Made by a program: the position numbers and the translations under genes | Part shown: positions 43,599-52,493 of the stretch, piece by piece | Numbering within the stretch: position 1 is the stretch's first letter | Layout: each line of letters begins with the position of its first letter | DNA from: Erwinia persicina | GTDB taxonomy: Bacteria > Pseudomonadota > Gammaproteobacteria > Enterobacterales > Enterobacteriaceae | Reading direction: 5' to 3' | Length of the DNA: 64,000 bases | Assembly (NCBI RefSeq): GCF_014838825.1 | Contig: NZ_JACYMO010000012.1 | Span: forward strand, 62,001-126,000 | The notes under the pieces: model-generated | The model's input: the letters and a program-made list of their open reading frames with translations, nothing else | The model's database searches: none | Told to the model about the DNA's origin: nothing

Positions 43599-44564
43599 AT
43601 GAGCCGCTATCAACGACAGTCAATGTTGCCGGAAATTGGCGACGAAGGGCAGCAGGCCCTGCACCATGCGCGGGTGCTGGTGGTGGGCGCGGGCGGACTG
43701 AGTGCCACGCTGCTTCCGCTGCTGGCCGGGGCCGGTGTCGGTTACCTGCGGATTTATGATAGCGATCGGGTGGAGGAACACAACCTTCACCGCCAGACGC
43801 TCTTCGGGATGGGGGATATTGGCAATCTGAAAACAGCGTGCGCACAGCAGGCCCTATACAGGCATAACCCCGAGTGTGTCGTGGATGTACGGCCACTGGC
43901 TCTGAGTGCAAGCCGGGTCGCCGAGGCGCTGGAAGGCATCGATCTGGCTATTGATGCCGCCGATAATTTCGCCGTCACTTATCTGCTCTCCGACGCCTGC
44001 CTGCCGCGTCGCATTCCGCTGGTCAGCGCATCTGTGCTGGGGCGGCAGGGCTATGTAGGGGGCTTCTGCGGCGGAGCACCCGGCTACCGTGCACTTTTCC
44101 CGCAGTTGCCAGGCAGCGCAGCGAACTGCAATACCGCCGGGGTGATGGGGCCGGCAGTGGCGACGCTGGGCGCACTTCAGGCTCAGATGGCACTCAGTAT
44201 TCTGCTCGGATTTTCACCCTCACCGCTTGGCTGCCTGATTAACTGTGATTTCAGTACGTGGCATTTCCGGCAGTTTCGCTTTGACGGCGCAGATGAGCCG
44301 GACAGACCCGGCGTCCCCTTTATTGACAGGCCGTTGCTGACCAGCAGCGATTGTATTGTTGAACTGCGCAGCGAAGAGGAAGCCCCTCGCAGTATCAGCG
44401 ATCGCGCTGTCCGCGTTCTGCCAGAGCAGATCGACCACTGGCAACCGCCAGCTGGCCGCCGGATTGTGCTGGTCTGCGCCAGCGGGCTCCGTGCAGCCAG
44501 CGCCGCCGCGCGCCTGGAACAGCGTGGCTTCACGCACCTGGCGATCCTCGCGGCAAACCGTTAA
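43599..44564 (+). CDS. thiF: ThiS adenylyltransferase ThiF fused to a rhodanese-like domain
   Basis: 321-residue protein. The N-terminal E1-like domain has ARVLVVGAGGLSATLLPLLA, DSDRVEEHNLHRQTLF, and the Cys177 region ANCNTAGVMGPAVATLG; the paired CxxC zinc motif of E. coli ThiF is not obvious. After about residue 245 a small rhodanese-like domain follows, with active-site loop LVCASGLRAASAA (Cys293) and ending RGFTHLAILAANR. A rhodanese domain could deliver persulfide sulfur directly to adenylated ThiS, the role ThiI plays in E. coli. Last gene of the thiOSGF operon. Confidence 0.9.
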   Translation: MSRYQRQSMLPEIGDEGQQALHHARVLVVGAGGLSATLLPLLAGAGVGYLRIYDSDRVEEHNLHRQTLFGMGDIGNLKTACAQQALYRHNPECVVDVRPLALSASRVAEALEGIDLAIDAADNFAVTYLLSDACLPRRIPLVSASVLGRQGYVGGFCGGAPGYRALFPQLPGSAANCNTAGVMGPAVATLGALQAQMALSILLGFSPSPLGCLINCDFSTWHFRQFRFDGADEPDRPGVPFIDRPLLTSSDCIVELRSEEEAPRSISDRAVRVLPEQIDHWQPPAGRRIVLVCASGLRAASAAARLEQRGFTHLAILAANR

Positions 44565-44639
44565 TAAAATGAGAGAAGGGATGTCTGAAATGAGCCGATA
44601 AACGCCCTTTTTCTATCGCTGGTGACCGCAGGAGATCCA

Positions 44640-44726
44640 ATGCTGGGTGAAAATCTGCTCGCCAGCCGTGACATCATGCTGGAGGCGAGTAAACACAGCC
44701 TGATTTTTATAGCGCGGCAGGGCTGA
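44640..44726 (+). pseudogene. Possible frameshifted hemin-uptake HemP remnant
   Basis: A 28-codon frame behind AGGAG reads [20 protein letters not shown] then ARQG and stop; shifting frame at that point gives LILRR. This resembles the HemP pattern 'L-L-x-x-x-R-x-I-x-I-x-H ... Y-x-L-R-x-T-x-x-G-K-L-I-L-T-K' with a small deletion before the last residues. Weak but suggestive; it may simply be noncoding. Confidence 0.3.
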
Positions 44727-44806
44727 TATTGCGCAGGGTTTATTTGCATCTGCTCCTCCTGCTCAGTATCGTGTGCGCAATTTCCCCAGACTCGCCGGAC
44801 TTAACC

Positions 44807-45091
44807 ATGACCTCTCACGCTGCGAAAGATCCTTTGCATGGCCTGACCCTCGAAGCCCTGTTAATCAAACTGGAGGCGCGTTACGGCTGGGCAGAGCTGG
44901 CGAAACGCGTCAATATTAACTGTTTCAAGAGCGACCCCAGTATTAAATCGAGCCTGAAATTTCTGCGCCGCACCCCATGGGCACGAAAAGAGGTCGAAGA
45001 TCTCTATATCGCCTCGCTGGAGGAAGACGCTCGGGAGCAGGCAGCGCCGCCGGCCGATGACCCCTGGGCCAGCTGGCAGGGGAAAAAGTAA
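44807..45091 (+). CDS. VF530-family DNA-binding protein
   Basis: 94-residue protein of the VF530 (DUF2132) family: [20 protein letters not shown], then [20 protein letters not shown] and [20 protein letters not shown] are the hallmark sequence, followed by a Pro/Trp tail. The family has a helical fold with reported DNA binding; function unknown. I start at 44807, where family members begin; the longer frame to 44729 would add a spurious hydrophobic leader. Confidence 0.85.
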   Translation: MTSHAAKDPLHGLTLEALLIKLEARYGWAELAKRVNINCFKSDPSIKSSLKFLRRTPWARKEVEDLYIASLEEDAREQAAPPADDPWASWQGKK

Positions 45092-45145
45092 CGCTTCCTC
45101 TGCAGTCTTGCCTGGCGGCTGGCCAGCGCAGGGCACTCCGCTTTT

Positions 45146-46075
45146 TCAGGACTGTTCTATCCTCCCCTGGCGGTGGGCAGGAAAATCATCCTCCCTCCCC
45201 ATAAACGCCGCGGCTGCGGGTGAAAGCTGGCGATGCGCCAGCACCAGATCAAAGCGGGCATCCGCGTCCGGGAGAGGGTAGTAACGGATCCTGTCTGCCA
45301 GAAAATGGCTCATGCTCTGTGGAGCAAGGGTCACACCCGCACCAACCGCCACCAGGGAAAGCACGGCGTGCATGCCGAAGGCCTCCTGCGCCACGTCAGG
45401 GACAAATCCCGCCTTCGCGCACAGGCGGATCACCTGCAGATGAAACCCCCGGCCCTCCAGGCGCGGCCATAAAATAAAAGGCTCGTCGGCCAGCGCGGCA
45501 AGCGTCAGTTCTGACCGCCTGCCGAGAGGGTGATCCTGTGGTACGGCGATGCACAGGGCATCGCTGTCGAAGGGCGTCAGGCTGATGTCATCAGCGCTCG
45601 CCACCGGGGGGATCACTACCCCCACATCCAGATCCTCTTCACGCAAAGCGATAATTTGTGCCGCCGTTGTAGCTTCGCGCAGCTCGAGACGCACCTGCGG
45701 GTGTGTCAGGCGGAACTGGCGTATCACATCCGGTAAACAACCGTAAAGCGCACTGCCCACATAGCCCAGTCGCACAATGCCGGTTCGCCCGGCAGCAACA
45801 TCACGGGTCAGAATGACGGCCTGCTCTCTTTGCTGCAACTGAAGATAAGCCTGAGCCAGAAAGGTTTTCCCGGCGGGCGTTAAGCCCAGCACGCGGTTAC
45901 CACGTTCAATAAGGATGACATCAAGATCGTGCTCCAGTTTCTGTATGGCACTGGTCAGCGGAGGCTGTGACATATTCAGCCGCTTTGCCGCCCGGTGAAA
46001 ATGCAATTCTTCCGCCACCGCGACAAACTGCTCCATCGCACGTAGCGTGATCGCTGAGGTATTACCCGTCCCCAT
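45146..46075 (-). CDS. LysR-family regulator with poly-G tract in its ribosome-binding region
   Basis: 309-residue LysR protein with the N-terminal helix-turn-helix AITLRAMEQFVAVAEELHFH, RAAKRLNMSQPPLTSAIQKL and a C-terminal effector domain (GIVRLGYVGSALYGCLPDVI), of the subgroup that includes BenM/CatR-like regulators. On its coding strand ten consecutive G residues (46081-46090) end five bases before the ATG, taking the place of the Shine-Dalgarno. Divergent from an SDR/SMP-30 pair, its likely targets. Confidence 0.9.
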   Translation of the reverse strand: MGTGNTSAITLRAMEQFVAVAEELHFHRAAKRLNMSQPPLTSAIQKLEHDLDVILIERGNRVLGLTPAGKTFLAQAYLQLQQREQAVILTRDVAAGRTGIVRLGYVGSALYGCLPDVIRQFRLTHPQVRLELREATTAAQIIALREEDLDVGVVIPPVASADDISLTPFDSDALCIAVPQDHPLGRRSELTLAALADEPFILWPRLEGRGFHLQVIRLCAKAGFVPDVAQEAFGMHAVLSLVAVGAGVTLAPQSMSHFLADRIRYYPLPDADARFDLVLAHRQLSPAAAAFMGREDDFPAHRQGRIEQS

Positions 46076-46080
46076 CTCAT

Positions 46081-46090
46081 CCCCCCCCCC
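46081..46090. repeat. C10/G10 homopolymer just upstream of the LysR start
   Basis: Ten consecutive C on the plus strand, read as G10 in the LysR mRNA directly before ATGAGATG. Tracts of this length are prone to slipped-strand change and here would alter the ribosome-binding site spacing. Confidence 0.7.
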
Positions 46091-46099
46091 TCACGTCAA

Positions 46100-46153
46100 T
46101 ACGATATAAAAAATCTATCATGAATGCCGGTAAAGAGTATTTTTAATATCGTA
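46100..46153. promoter_or_regulatory. Candidate LysR operator between LysR and SDR genes
   Basis: TACGATAT (46100-46107) and ATATCGTA (46146-46153) are perfect inverted copies 38 bases apart within the divergent promoter region. Each could be a half-site or the outer arms of a longer LysR site. Confidence 0.4.
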
Positions 46154-46202
46154 GCAGCCCTCCCATACTTCCCCCTCATAGGTTTAACGTTGAGGAGAGA
46201 GC

Positions 46203-47066
46203 ATGAATTTTAACAACAGTACGGTGCTGATCACCGGAGCAGGGCGAGGACTGGGCCTGGCCTATGCCCGCCTCCTGGGCAAACTGGGGGCAACGGTACT
46301 GATTCAGGATAACGGTGCCGCCAGCGATGGGGAGAGCGTCGATCCGCAGGTTGCGGAAGACGCTGCCGCCACGCTCCGATCGGAAGGGTTAACGGTGCGG
46401 GCGATAGCGGGCGATATCAGCACCCGGGAGGGCTGTTATGCTCTCTTCAACCGCGCGGAAGCCCTGACGGGACAGGTTAACACGCTGATTCACAGTGCGG
46501 GCTGGGTGGCGTATCAGCCGGTGGAAGCCATCGGGGATGCGGCCTTCGACAGGATGATGACCATTGCCGCAAAGGCACCGCTCTGGCTGGCACAGGCTGC
46601 CTGGCCCGGGATGAAAGCCGCAGGCTATGGGCGGATCGTCGTGACCACTTCCTGCCGGGCGCTTTATCCGCAGTATGTGCAGCACGGACTGACCGCTTAC
46701 GCAGCGTCACGCATGGCGGTCGTTGGTATTATGCACGTGCTGGCCGCCGAGGGCGCAGAATCGGGGATCGTGGTGAATGCCGTGTCTCCCGTGGCGAAAA
46801 CGCGGATGTGGGGAGTGGACGGCGAACCGGGTGATCTGCGGCCCGCAGACGTCGCGCCCGGCGTAGCTTTTCTGGCTTCCCCGGCCTGTCGCGAAGGTGG
46901 CTGGATACTGCGGGCGGCTAACGGCCAGTTCCATGCCACACGCGCAGCAGAAGCCAGTGGTGTGCATTATCCTTACGATCTGCGCGCAGTGCATGCAGCC
47001 ACGCCAGACGATGTTGCCGCAAACTGGGCGCAGATTGCCGTACATCATCCTGAGCCGCGCGGATGA
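46203..47066 (+). CDS. SDR-family oxidoreductase with altered catalytic residues
   Basis: 287-residue Rossmann-fold protein. Cofactor motif TGAGRGLGLAYA (G-x-x-x-G-x-G) and the Asp/Gly after 'AGDIS' are normal. The catalytic tetrad is not: Ser150 (TTSCRALYP) and Tyr166 are kept, but the lysine is Arg170 (YAASRMAVV) and the Asn position reads Ala122 (MMTIAAKAP); NNAG is HSAG. Activity may be changed or lost. Start after GAGGAGAG. Its stop overlaps the SMP-30 start (ATGA). Confidence 0.85.
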   Translation: MNFNNSTVLITGAGRGLGLAYARLLGKLGATVLIQDNGAASDGESVDPQVAEDAAATLRSEGLTVRAIAGDISTREGCYALFNRAEALTGQVNTLIHSAGWVAYQPVEAIGDAAFDRMMTIAAKAPLWLAQAAWPGMKAAGYGRIVVTTSCRALYPQYVQHGLTAYAASRMAVVGIMHVLAAEGAESGIVVNAVSPVAKTRMWGVDGEPGDLRPADVAPGVAFLASPACREGGWILRAANGQFHATRAAEASGVHYPYDLRAVHAATPDDVAANWAQIAVHHPEPRG

Positions 47067-47944
47067 ATGCGGTATCTGTCGCCGTGGCAGGCGAGTCGCT
47101 TCTCGGGGAATCCCCGATCTGGCACCGTGCCGATCGGCAGGTCATCTGGGTCGATACCCCGGGCGGCGTTCTCCATCGCTTTGATCCGCTGACCGGTCAC
47201 CACCGGACGCTGACCCTGCCCGCTCCGCTGGCGTTTGTCAGAGAAGCGCCGGACGGCGGGCTGGTCATCGGCACAGGCTGCCACATTGAGCGGATTGACC
47301 GCGCAGGCCGCAGACAGCGTATCGCCACCGCCCCCCACGCGCAGCCAGGTTACCGCTTCAACGATGCCTGTTTTGATGCCTGCGGCCGTCTCTGGGTCGG
47401 TCTGATCAATGAAGCGCTGACAGCGGGTTCAGGCTATCTGTATTGCCTGTCACCGGACGGGCGCTGGCAAACGATCGACGATGGTTTTACCCTGATCAAC
47501 GGCCTCACCTGGCGTGATGACCAGCGGATGTTGTATATCACGGACTCCCTCGCCGGCATGATTTATGCCTGTCCCCGCGATCCCCTGACCGGGCGGATGG
47601 GGATCTGCAAGCCGCTGGTTACCCTCGCGCGTCAGTACGGCAAACCGGACGGGTTGGTGGTCGATCGCGAGGGTTATCTGATTAGCGTGCTTTTTGACGG
47701 TGCGGCTGTTGCCCGTATCTCGCCCGATGGTGAAACCGTTCGCTGGCTACCCCTTCCTGTGCCGCGCCCGACCAGCTGCACCTTTGATGGCAGCGGAACA
47801 ACCTTATACATTACCTCAGCCCGGCTGGGCCTGTCTGCCCGTCAGCTGGCTCTCGCGCCCTGGTCAGGATCGTTGCTCAAAGTCGAATACGCCGTTGGGG
47901 ATTTTCTGGAAAACATCGGTGATGTTATTACCCAAAACCGTTAA
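47063..47944 (+). CDS. SMP-30/gluconolactonase-family hydrolase
   Basis: 293-residue six-bladed propeller lactonase. Metal-site residues of the family are visible: the first Glu in SLLGESPIWH, Asn/Asp in RFNDACFDACGRLWVG, Asn in LINGLTWRDD and Asp in GKPDGLVVDREG. It would open a sugar or other lactone made by the upstream SDR, a frequent pairing in sugar-acid pathways. Overlaps the SDR gene by four bases; likely under the divergent LysR protein. Confidence 0.88.
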   Translation: MNAVSVAVAGESLLGESPIWHRADRQVIWVDTPGGVLHRFDPLTGHHRTLTLPAPLAFVREAPDGGLVIGTGCHIERIDRAGRRQRIATAPHAQPGYRFNDACFDACGRLWVGLINEALTAGSGYLYCLSPDGRWQTIDDGFTLINGLTWRDDQRMLYITDSLAGMIYACPRDPLTGRMGICKPLVTLARQYGKPDGLVVDREGYLISVLFDGAAVARISPDGETVRWLPLPVPRPTSCTFDGSGTTLYITSARLGLSARQLALAPWSGSLLKVEYAVGDFLENIGDVITQNR

Positions 47945-48102
47945 TTTAACTTACTATATCGCCTTACTTTTTCGCCTTTATTTTCTGTCAGACTTCACCC
48001 CCTGACAGTTTTACTCTGGTCAGAACATTCGTTTTTCATCTGAACATGCCGCCCGACGGTAACGGCGACATATCAGGCTGGAAAACAACGAGGCATACGC
48101 TG

Positions 48103-51100
48103 ATGTTTTCTCGCTTTTTTATCTATCGCCCGGTTTTTGCGTGGGTCATTTCCATTCTTATCATGCTGCTCGGTGCGCTGGCCATCTCGCAGCTCCCCGT
48201 GGAGCAGTATCCCGATGTTGCTCCGCCGTCGGTCAGCATCAGCGCCACCTACACCGGTGCCTCTGCCGAAACACTGGAAAACAGCGTTACCCAGATCCTT
48301 GAACAACAGCTGACCGGGCTGGATAATCTGCTTTACTTCACCTCCAGCAGCAGCTCACAGGGCAACGTCAGCGTTGATGTCACCTTCAGCCAGGGCACCG
48401 ACCCGGACACGGCGCAGGTACAGGTGCAGAATAAGGTGCAGCAGGCGCTGTCGCGGCTGCCAACAGAGGTTCAGCAGCTGGGCGTCACCGTCACCAAGTC
48501 CCAGTCAAACTTCCTGCTGGTGATGGGCCTGTATGATACAACCGATAAAAGCAGCAGTTCAGATATCGGCGACTGGCTGGTCAGCAATATGCAGGAACCT
48601 CTGGCGCGCGCAGAGGGCGTCGGCGATATTCAGGTCTTTGGCGGTCAGTATGCAATGCGCATCTGGCTGGACCCGGCAAAACTTTACTCTTATGCCTTAC
48701 AGCCTTCGGATGTAGCCGCCGCTATCCGGGCGCAGAACGTCCAGATTTCCGCCGGCAAGATCGGCGGACTGCCGTCACCTGACAATCAGCAACTGACGGC
48801 CACCGTGCGCGCGCAGTCGCGCCTGCAGACCCCGGAGCAGTTTCGCAATATCATCGTTAAAAGCGACCGTAGCGGGGCCATCGTGCGCGTCGGCGACGTT
48901 GCCCGGGTCGAACTCGGCAGCGAATCTTATGATATGAGCACCCGCCTGAACGGTCATCCTGCGGCCGGGGTGGGGGTGATGCTGGCACCGGGCGCAAACG
49001 CGCTGGACACGGCGAAGCGGGTAAAGGCCACCATCGCAGAGTATCGTCACTCCATGCCGGACGGGTATGAAGTCTCGTATGCCCTGGACAGCACCGACTT
49101 TATCAAAATCTCCATTGAGGACGTGGTGATCACCCTGATTGAAGCAATAGCGCTGGTCGTGGTGGTGATGTACCTCTTTTTACAGAATATCCGCGCCACG
49201 CTGATCCCCGCACTGGCGGTCCCCGTCGTGCTGCTGGGCACCTTCGGCGTACTGGCCGTTATGGGCTACACCATCAATACGCTGACGCTGTTTGCCATGG
49301 TGCTGGCCATCGGTCTGCTGGTGGATGATGCGATAGTGGTGGTGGAAAACGTCGAGCGCATCATGCACGACGAGGGACTCCCTGCCCGGGAAGCCACTGA
49401 AAAATCGATGAAGGAAATTTCAGGTGCCCTCGTGGCCATTGCCCTCGTGCTGTCAGCGGTATTCCTGCCGATGGCCTTTTTCGCCGGCTCAACCGGCGTC
49501 ATTTACCGTCAGTTTTCCGTCACCATTATTGCCGCCATGACCTTTTCCGTGGTGGTGGCCCTGACCCTGACGCCAGCCCTGTGCGGCATGCTGCTGCGGC
49601 CCGTCACACCTCATCGCCGTGGCTTCTTCGGGGGCTTTAACCGGCTGTATGCCGCGACCGAACGAAAATACCGCCACAAGGTGCTGGGCACGCTGCGTCG
49701 CCCGGTGATGATGGTGGTGCTGTACGGTGCCATGGGGCTGATCCTCTTTGTGGTGTTCACCCGTCTGCCGGGCAGTTTCCTGCCTAATGAGGATCAGGGG
49801 AGCGTCATGCTGCAGGCAACGCTGCCAGCCGGAGCCACCAGCAGCCGCACGGAGGCGGTTAACCAGCAAATTGTCGACTGGTTCCTGACGGAGGAGAAAG
49901 ACAATGTTGAGGTGGTCTTTACCATCAATGGCTTTAACTTCAGCGGGGCTGCACAGAACGCGGGTATGGCCTTTATCAAGCTAAAAAACTGGGATCAGCG
50001 TCCGGGGGCGGAGAACTCCGCTGAAGCTATTGCCGCCCGCGCGACGGCCGCACTGTCAGGCATCCGTGATGCCCAGATCTTCGCCCTCACCCCCCCCTCG
50101 GTGCCGGGCCTCGGGCAAAACAGCGGCTTCACCTATGAGCTGCTGGCCAGCGGGGGAACGCCGCGCAGCCAGCTGGAAACCCTGCGTGATACGCTGCTGG
50201 AAAAAGCCAGCCACCGCCCGGAGATGGCGGCGGTGCGCAGTAACGTTCTGCCACAGATGCCTCAGCTGCAGGTGGATATAGATATCAATAAGGCCGTGGT
50301 GCTGGGCCTGGCACCCGCCGACATTACCGACACGCTGACCGGGGCCTGGGGTGGGGCCTACATCAATGACTTTATCGATCGCGATCGCGTGAAGCGCGTC
50401 TATATGCAGGGCGACGCACCGTATCGCTCCGCGCCGGGCGACCTGGATAAATGGTTTATCCGCAATGCCGACAGCGGCATGACGCCGTTTTCCGCGTTTG
50501 CCACCACCCGCTGGACGGTCGGACCGGAAAGCCTAAACCGCTACAACGGCTCTGCCGCCTTCGAGATCCAGGGACAGAACGCAGAGGGGTACAGCTCAGG
50601 CGAGGCGATGGCTGCGCTGGAGGCGCTGCAGGAACAGCTACCGCCTGGCACGACAGGCGCATGGAGCGGACTTTCCCTGCAGGAAAAACAGGCCGGAGGG
50701 CAGTCCACTGCCCTGTATGCGATTTCGATTCTGATTGTTTTCCTATGCCTGGCCGCCCTGTACGAAAGCTGGGCGGTACCGTTCTCCGTCCTGCTGACAG
50801 TTCCGCTGGGCGTGCTCGGCACCGTACTGGCCGTCTCGCTGCGGGGGCTGAATAACGATATTTACTTCCAGGTCGCCCTGCTGACCACCGTCGGGCTGAC
50901 CTCGAAAAACGCTATTCTGATTATCGAATTTGCCGAAGAAGCGGTCAGGCAGGGACGATCCCTCAGCGCTGCTGCGCTGCAGGCCGCGCGGTCACGCCTG
51001 CGCCCGATTATGATGACCTCACTGGCCTTTATGGCGGGCGTGGTGCCGCTGGCGGTGGCCACCGGGGCGGGGGCCAACAGCCGCATTGCCATCGGTACGG

Positions 51101-51207
51101 GGATTATCGGCGGAACGCTGGCCGGCACCGTGCTGGCACTGTTCTTTGTTCCGCTGTTCTTTGTGCTGGTGAAGCGTTATCTCACCGCGCATCGCCGATC
51201 AACCTGA
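48103..51207 (+). CDS. RND efflux pump inner-membrane transporter (AcrB/HAE1 type)
   Basis: 1,034-residue proton-driven multidrug pump. Begins SRFFIYRPVFAWVISILIML; proton-relay aspartates are in LAIGLLVDDAIVVVENVERI, and the second-half counterpart reads LLTTVGLTSKNAILIIEFAE with the relay lysine. The periplasmic porter and docking loops have full length. Start at 48103 follows GAGG; a longer frame to 48046 adds 19 unsupported residues. No membrane-fusion protein or TolC-like gene is adjacent, so, like AcrD, it would borrow partners. Confidence 0.94.
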   Translation: MFSRFFIYRPVFAWVISILIMLLGALAISQLPVEQYPDVAPPSVSISATYTGASAETLENSVTQILEQQLTGLDNLLYFTSSSSSQGNVSVDVTFSQGTDPDTAQVQVQNKVQQALSRLPTEVQQLGVTVTKSQSNFLLVMGLYDTTDKSSSSDIGDWLVSNMQEPLARAEGVGDIQVFGGQYAMRIWLDPAKLYSYALQPSDVAAAIRAQNVQISAGKIGGLPSPDNQQLTATVRAQSRLQTPEQFRNIIVKSDRSGAIVRVGDVARVELGSESYDMSTRLNGHPAAGVGVMLAPGANALDTAKRVKATIAEYRHSMPDGYEVSYALDSTDFIKISIEDVVITLIEAIALVVVVMYLFLQNIRATLIPALAVPVVLLGTFGVLAVMGYTINTLTLFAMVLAIGLLVDDAIVVVENVERIMHDEGLPAREATEKSMKEISGALVAIALVLSAVFLPMAFFAGSTGVIYRQFSVTIIAAMTFSVVVALTLTPALCGMLLRPVTPHRRGFFGGFNRLYAATERKYRHKVLGTLRRPVMMVVLYGAMGLILFVVFTRLPGSFLPNEDQGSVMLQATLPAGATSSRTEAVNQQIVDWFLTEEKDNVEVVFTINGFNFSGAAQNAGMAFIKLKNWDQRPGAENSAEAIAARATAALSGIRDAQIFALTPPSVPGLGQNSGFTYELLASGGTPRSQLETLRDTLLEKASHRPEMAAVRSNVLPQMPQLQVDIDINKAVVLGLAPADITDTLTGAWGGAYINDFIDRDRVKRVYMQGDAPYRSAPGDLDKWFIRNADSGMTPFSAFATTRWTVGPESLNRYNGSAAFEIQGQNAEGYSSGEAMAALEALQEQLPPGTTGAWSGLSLQEKQAGGQSTALYAISILIVFLCLAALYESWAVPFSVLLTVPLGVLGTVLAVSLRGLNNDIYFQVALLTTVGLTSKNAILIIEFAEEAVRQGRSLSAAALQAARSRLRPIMMTSLAFMAGVVPLAVATGAGANSRIAIGTGIIGGTLAGTVLALFFVPLFFVLVKRYLTAHRRST

Positions 51208-51237
51208 TGCAACGCTGCGGAAGGCAGGCCGCTACGG

Positions 51238-51879
51238 CTAGCGGCTTAACTGGATCCAGCGCCGTCCGGCCAGTACGGTCAGCATCACAATGGTGACACC
51301 CGCCGCCAGGTGCAGGGTGAAGTCCAGCCGGTGCAGGTGAACCTCATGGCACAGCGACAGCAGCATGGATGACATAAAGGCTATGCCCGCCCCGGCCAGC
51401 GCCAGGCTCTGCCCGGGGCGCAGCGATCGGGTGCGGTACAGACAGGCAATGGAGATGGCGATCATCGGCAGGCTGGCACTGAGCATAAACAGATAGCAGT
51501 GCAGGCCTTCTCCCCAGTGCCCGGCGCCCGTCGGTGGCGAGGCCGGTACACTGTTCAGCAGGTTAATGGCCAGCCAGACAGCGGCCAGCAGCGCGCACCA
51601 CTTCAACCCGGACGCCTGGCGACCGGCGATGCTGACGGTAAAGGCCGCGGCCATCGTGCCCGTGCCCGTGGCCAGCGACAGCAGCAGGGTGATCAGCGCC
51701 AGCCAGGATCCCGGCTGGGACCAGTCGGTAAACCGGCTGTGCAATGCCCAGCTGGTCAGCATGCCGCAGGGCAGCACGGCGGCGGCCCACGCGGCCACGC
51801 GCCAGGCCGTTGGCCAGGTGCGCGTGACCGGCCTGACAGTCTGGCTGAGTTCGTCGATCAGTTGGTCATGATTTCTCAT
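51238..51879 (-). CDS. NrsF-type anti-sigma factor (DUF1109)
   Basis: 213-residue inner-membrane protein with six predicted segments (WRVAAWAAAVLPCGMLTSWA and others) after a short cytoplasmic N-terminus MRNHDQLIDELSQTVRPV. The layout and length match the DUF1109/NrsF family, which holds a cognate ECF sigma factor at the membrane. Conserved cysteines (CGML, HCYLF, CHEVHLH) fit redox or metal sensing. Start set at 51879 after GGGGGA; it overlaps the sigma gene by about 14 bases, so the two are coupled. ATGs at 51882 and 51894 are alternatives. Confidence 0.85.
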   Translation of the reverse strand: MRNHDQLIDELSQTVRPVTRTWPTAWRVAAWAAAVLPCGMLTSWALHSRFTDWSQPGSWLALITLLLSLATGTGTMAAAFTVSIAGRQASGLKWCALLAAVWLAINLLNSVPASPPTGAGHWGEGLHCYLFMLSASLPMIAISIACLYRTRSLRPGQSLALAGAGIAFMSSMLLSLCHEVHLHRLDFTLHLAAGVTIVMLTVLAGRRWIQLSR

Positions 51880-52420
51880 CATTCCCCCGTCCATATTTAC
51901 GCAGATTGAGCATGGCGCGATGTAACAGTGATTTCACCGCAGAAACCGACAGGTGGCTGGCCGCTGCCGTCTGTGCCAGACTTTGTTCACGCAGATGCAC
52001 CGACTCCACCATCTCGCGCTGGCGCGACGGCAGCGCGCCCAGATAGCCGGTAAGCTCGTCATAAACGACACTCTCGTCCCCGACATCGGCCGCCTGGCGG
52101 AGCAGGGCGTCATCATCCTGAACCTCCGGGCGGCGGCCGCGCTGCCGCAGGGCATCAATCGCCCGCGCCGAGGTGATCGCAGCTACCCAGGGCAGAATGG
52201 GACGCTGAGGATCGTAGGTATGGCGTACGCGATGGATTGCCAGTAGGGCTTCCTGCACGACATCTTCCAGCAGGGCGTCATCGCTGATTTTTTTGCGCGC
52301 AAAGGCACGGATGGCCGGTACCATCGCTTTCAGCAGCTGGTTATAGGCCGCCTTGTCACCCGCCTGCGCCTGCGCCATCAGTCGCGGCCATTCCCGTGCG
52401 CGGGTATCAGTGCCTGCCAT
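51866..52420 (-). CDS. ECF-family RNA polymerase sigma factor
   Basis: 184-residue sigma-70-like factor with region 2 (LLEDVVQEALLAIHRVRHTY then DPQRPILPWVAAITSARAID, ALRQRGRR) and region 4 (ALPSRQREMVESVHLREQSL and HLSVSAVKSLLHRAMLNLRK). Overlaps the downstream NrsF-type anti-sigma gene, and lies 73 bases after a DsbD/ScsB-like gene in the same orientation, suggesting that sigma, anti-sigma, reductase and peroxiredoxin form one stress regulon. Confidence 0.92.
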   Translation of the reverse strand: MAGTDTRAREWPRLMAQAQAGDKAAYNQLLKAMVPAIRAFARKKISDDALLEDVVQEALLAIHRVRHTYDPQRPILPWVAAITSARAIDALRQRGRRPEVQDDDALLRQAADVGDESVVYDELTGYLGALPSRQREMVESVHLREQSLAQTAAASHLSVSAVKSLLHRAMLNLRKYGRGNDEKS

Positions 52421-52493
52421 AAACGCTCCCGCCAGTTAGGGCATTCAGCGGGCGGTCAGCGGACATCGCAACAGCGTTCACTCATCGGTTCAT

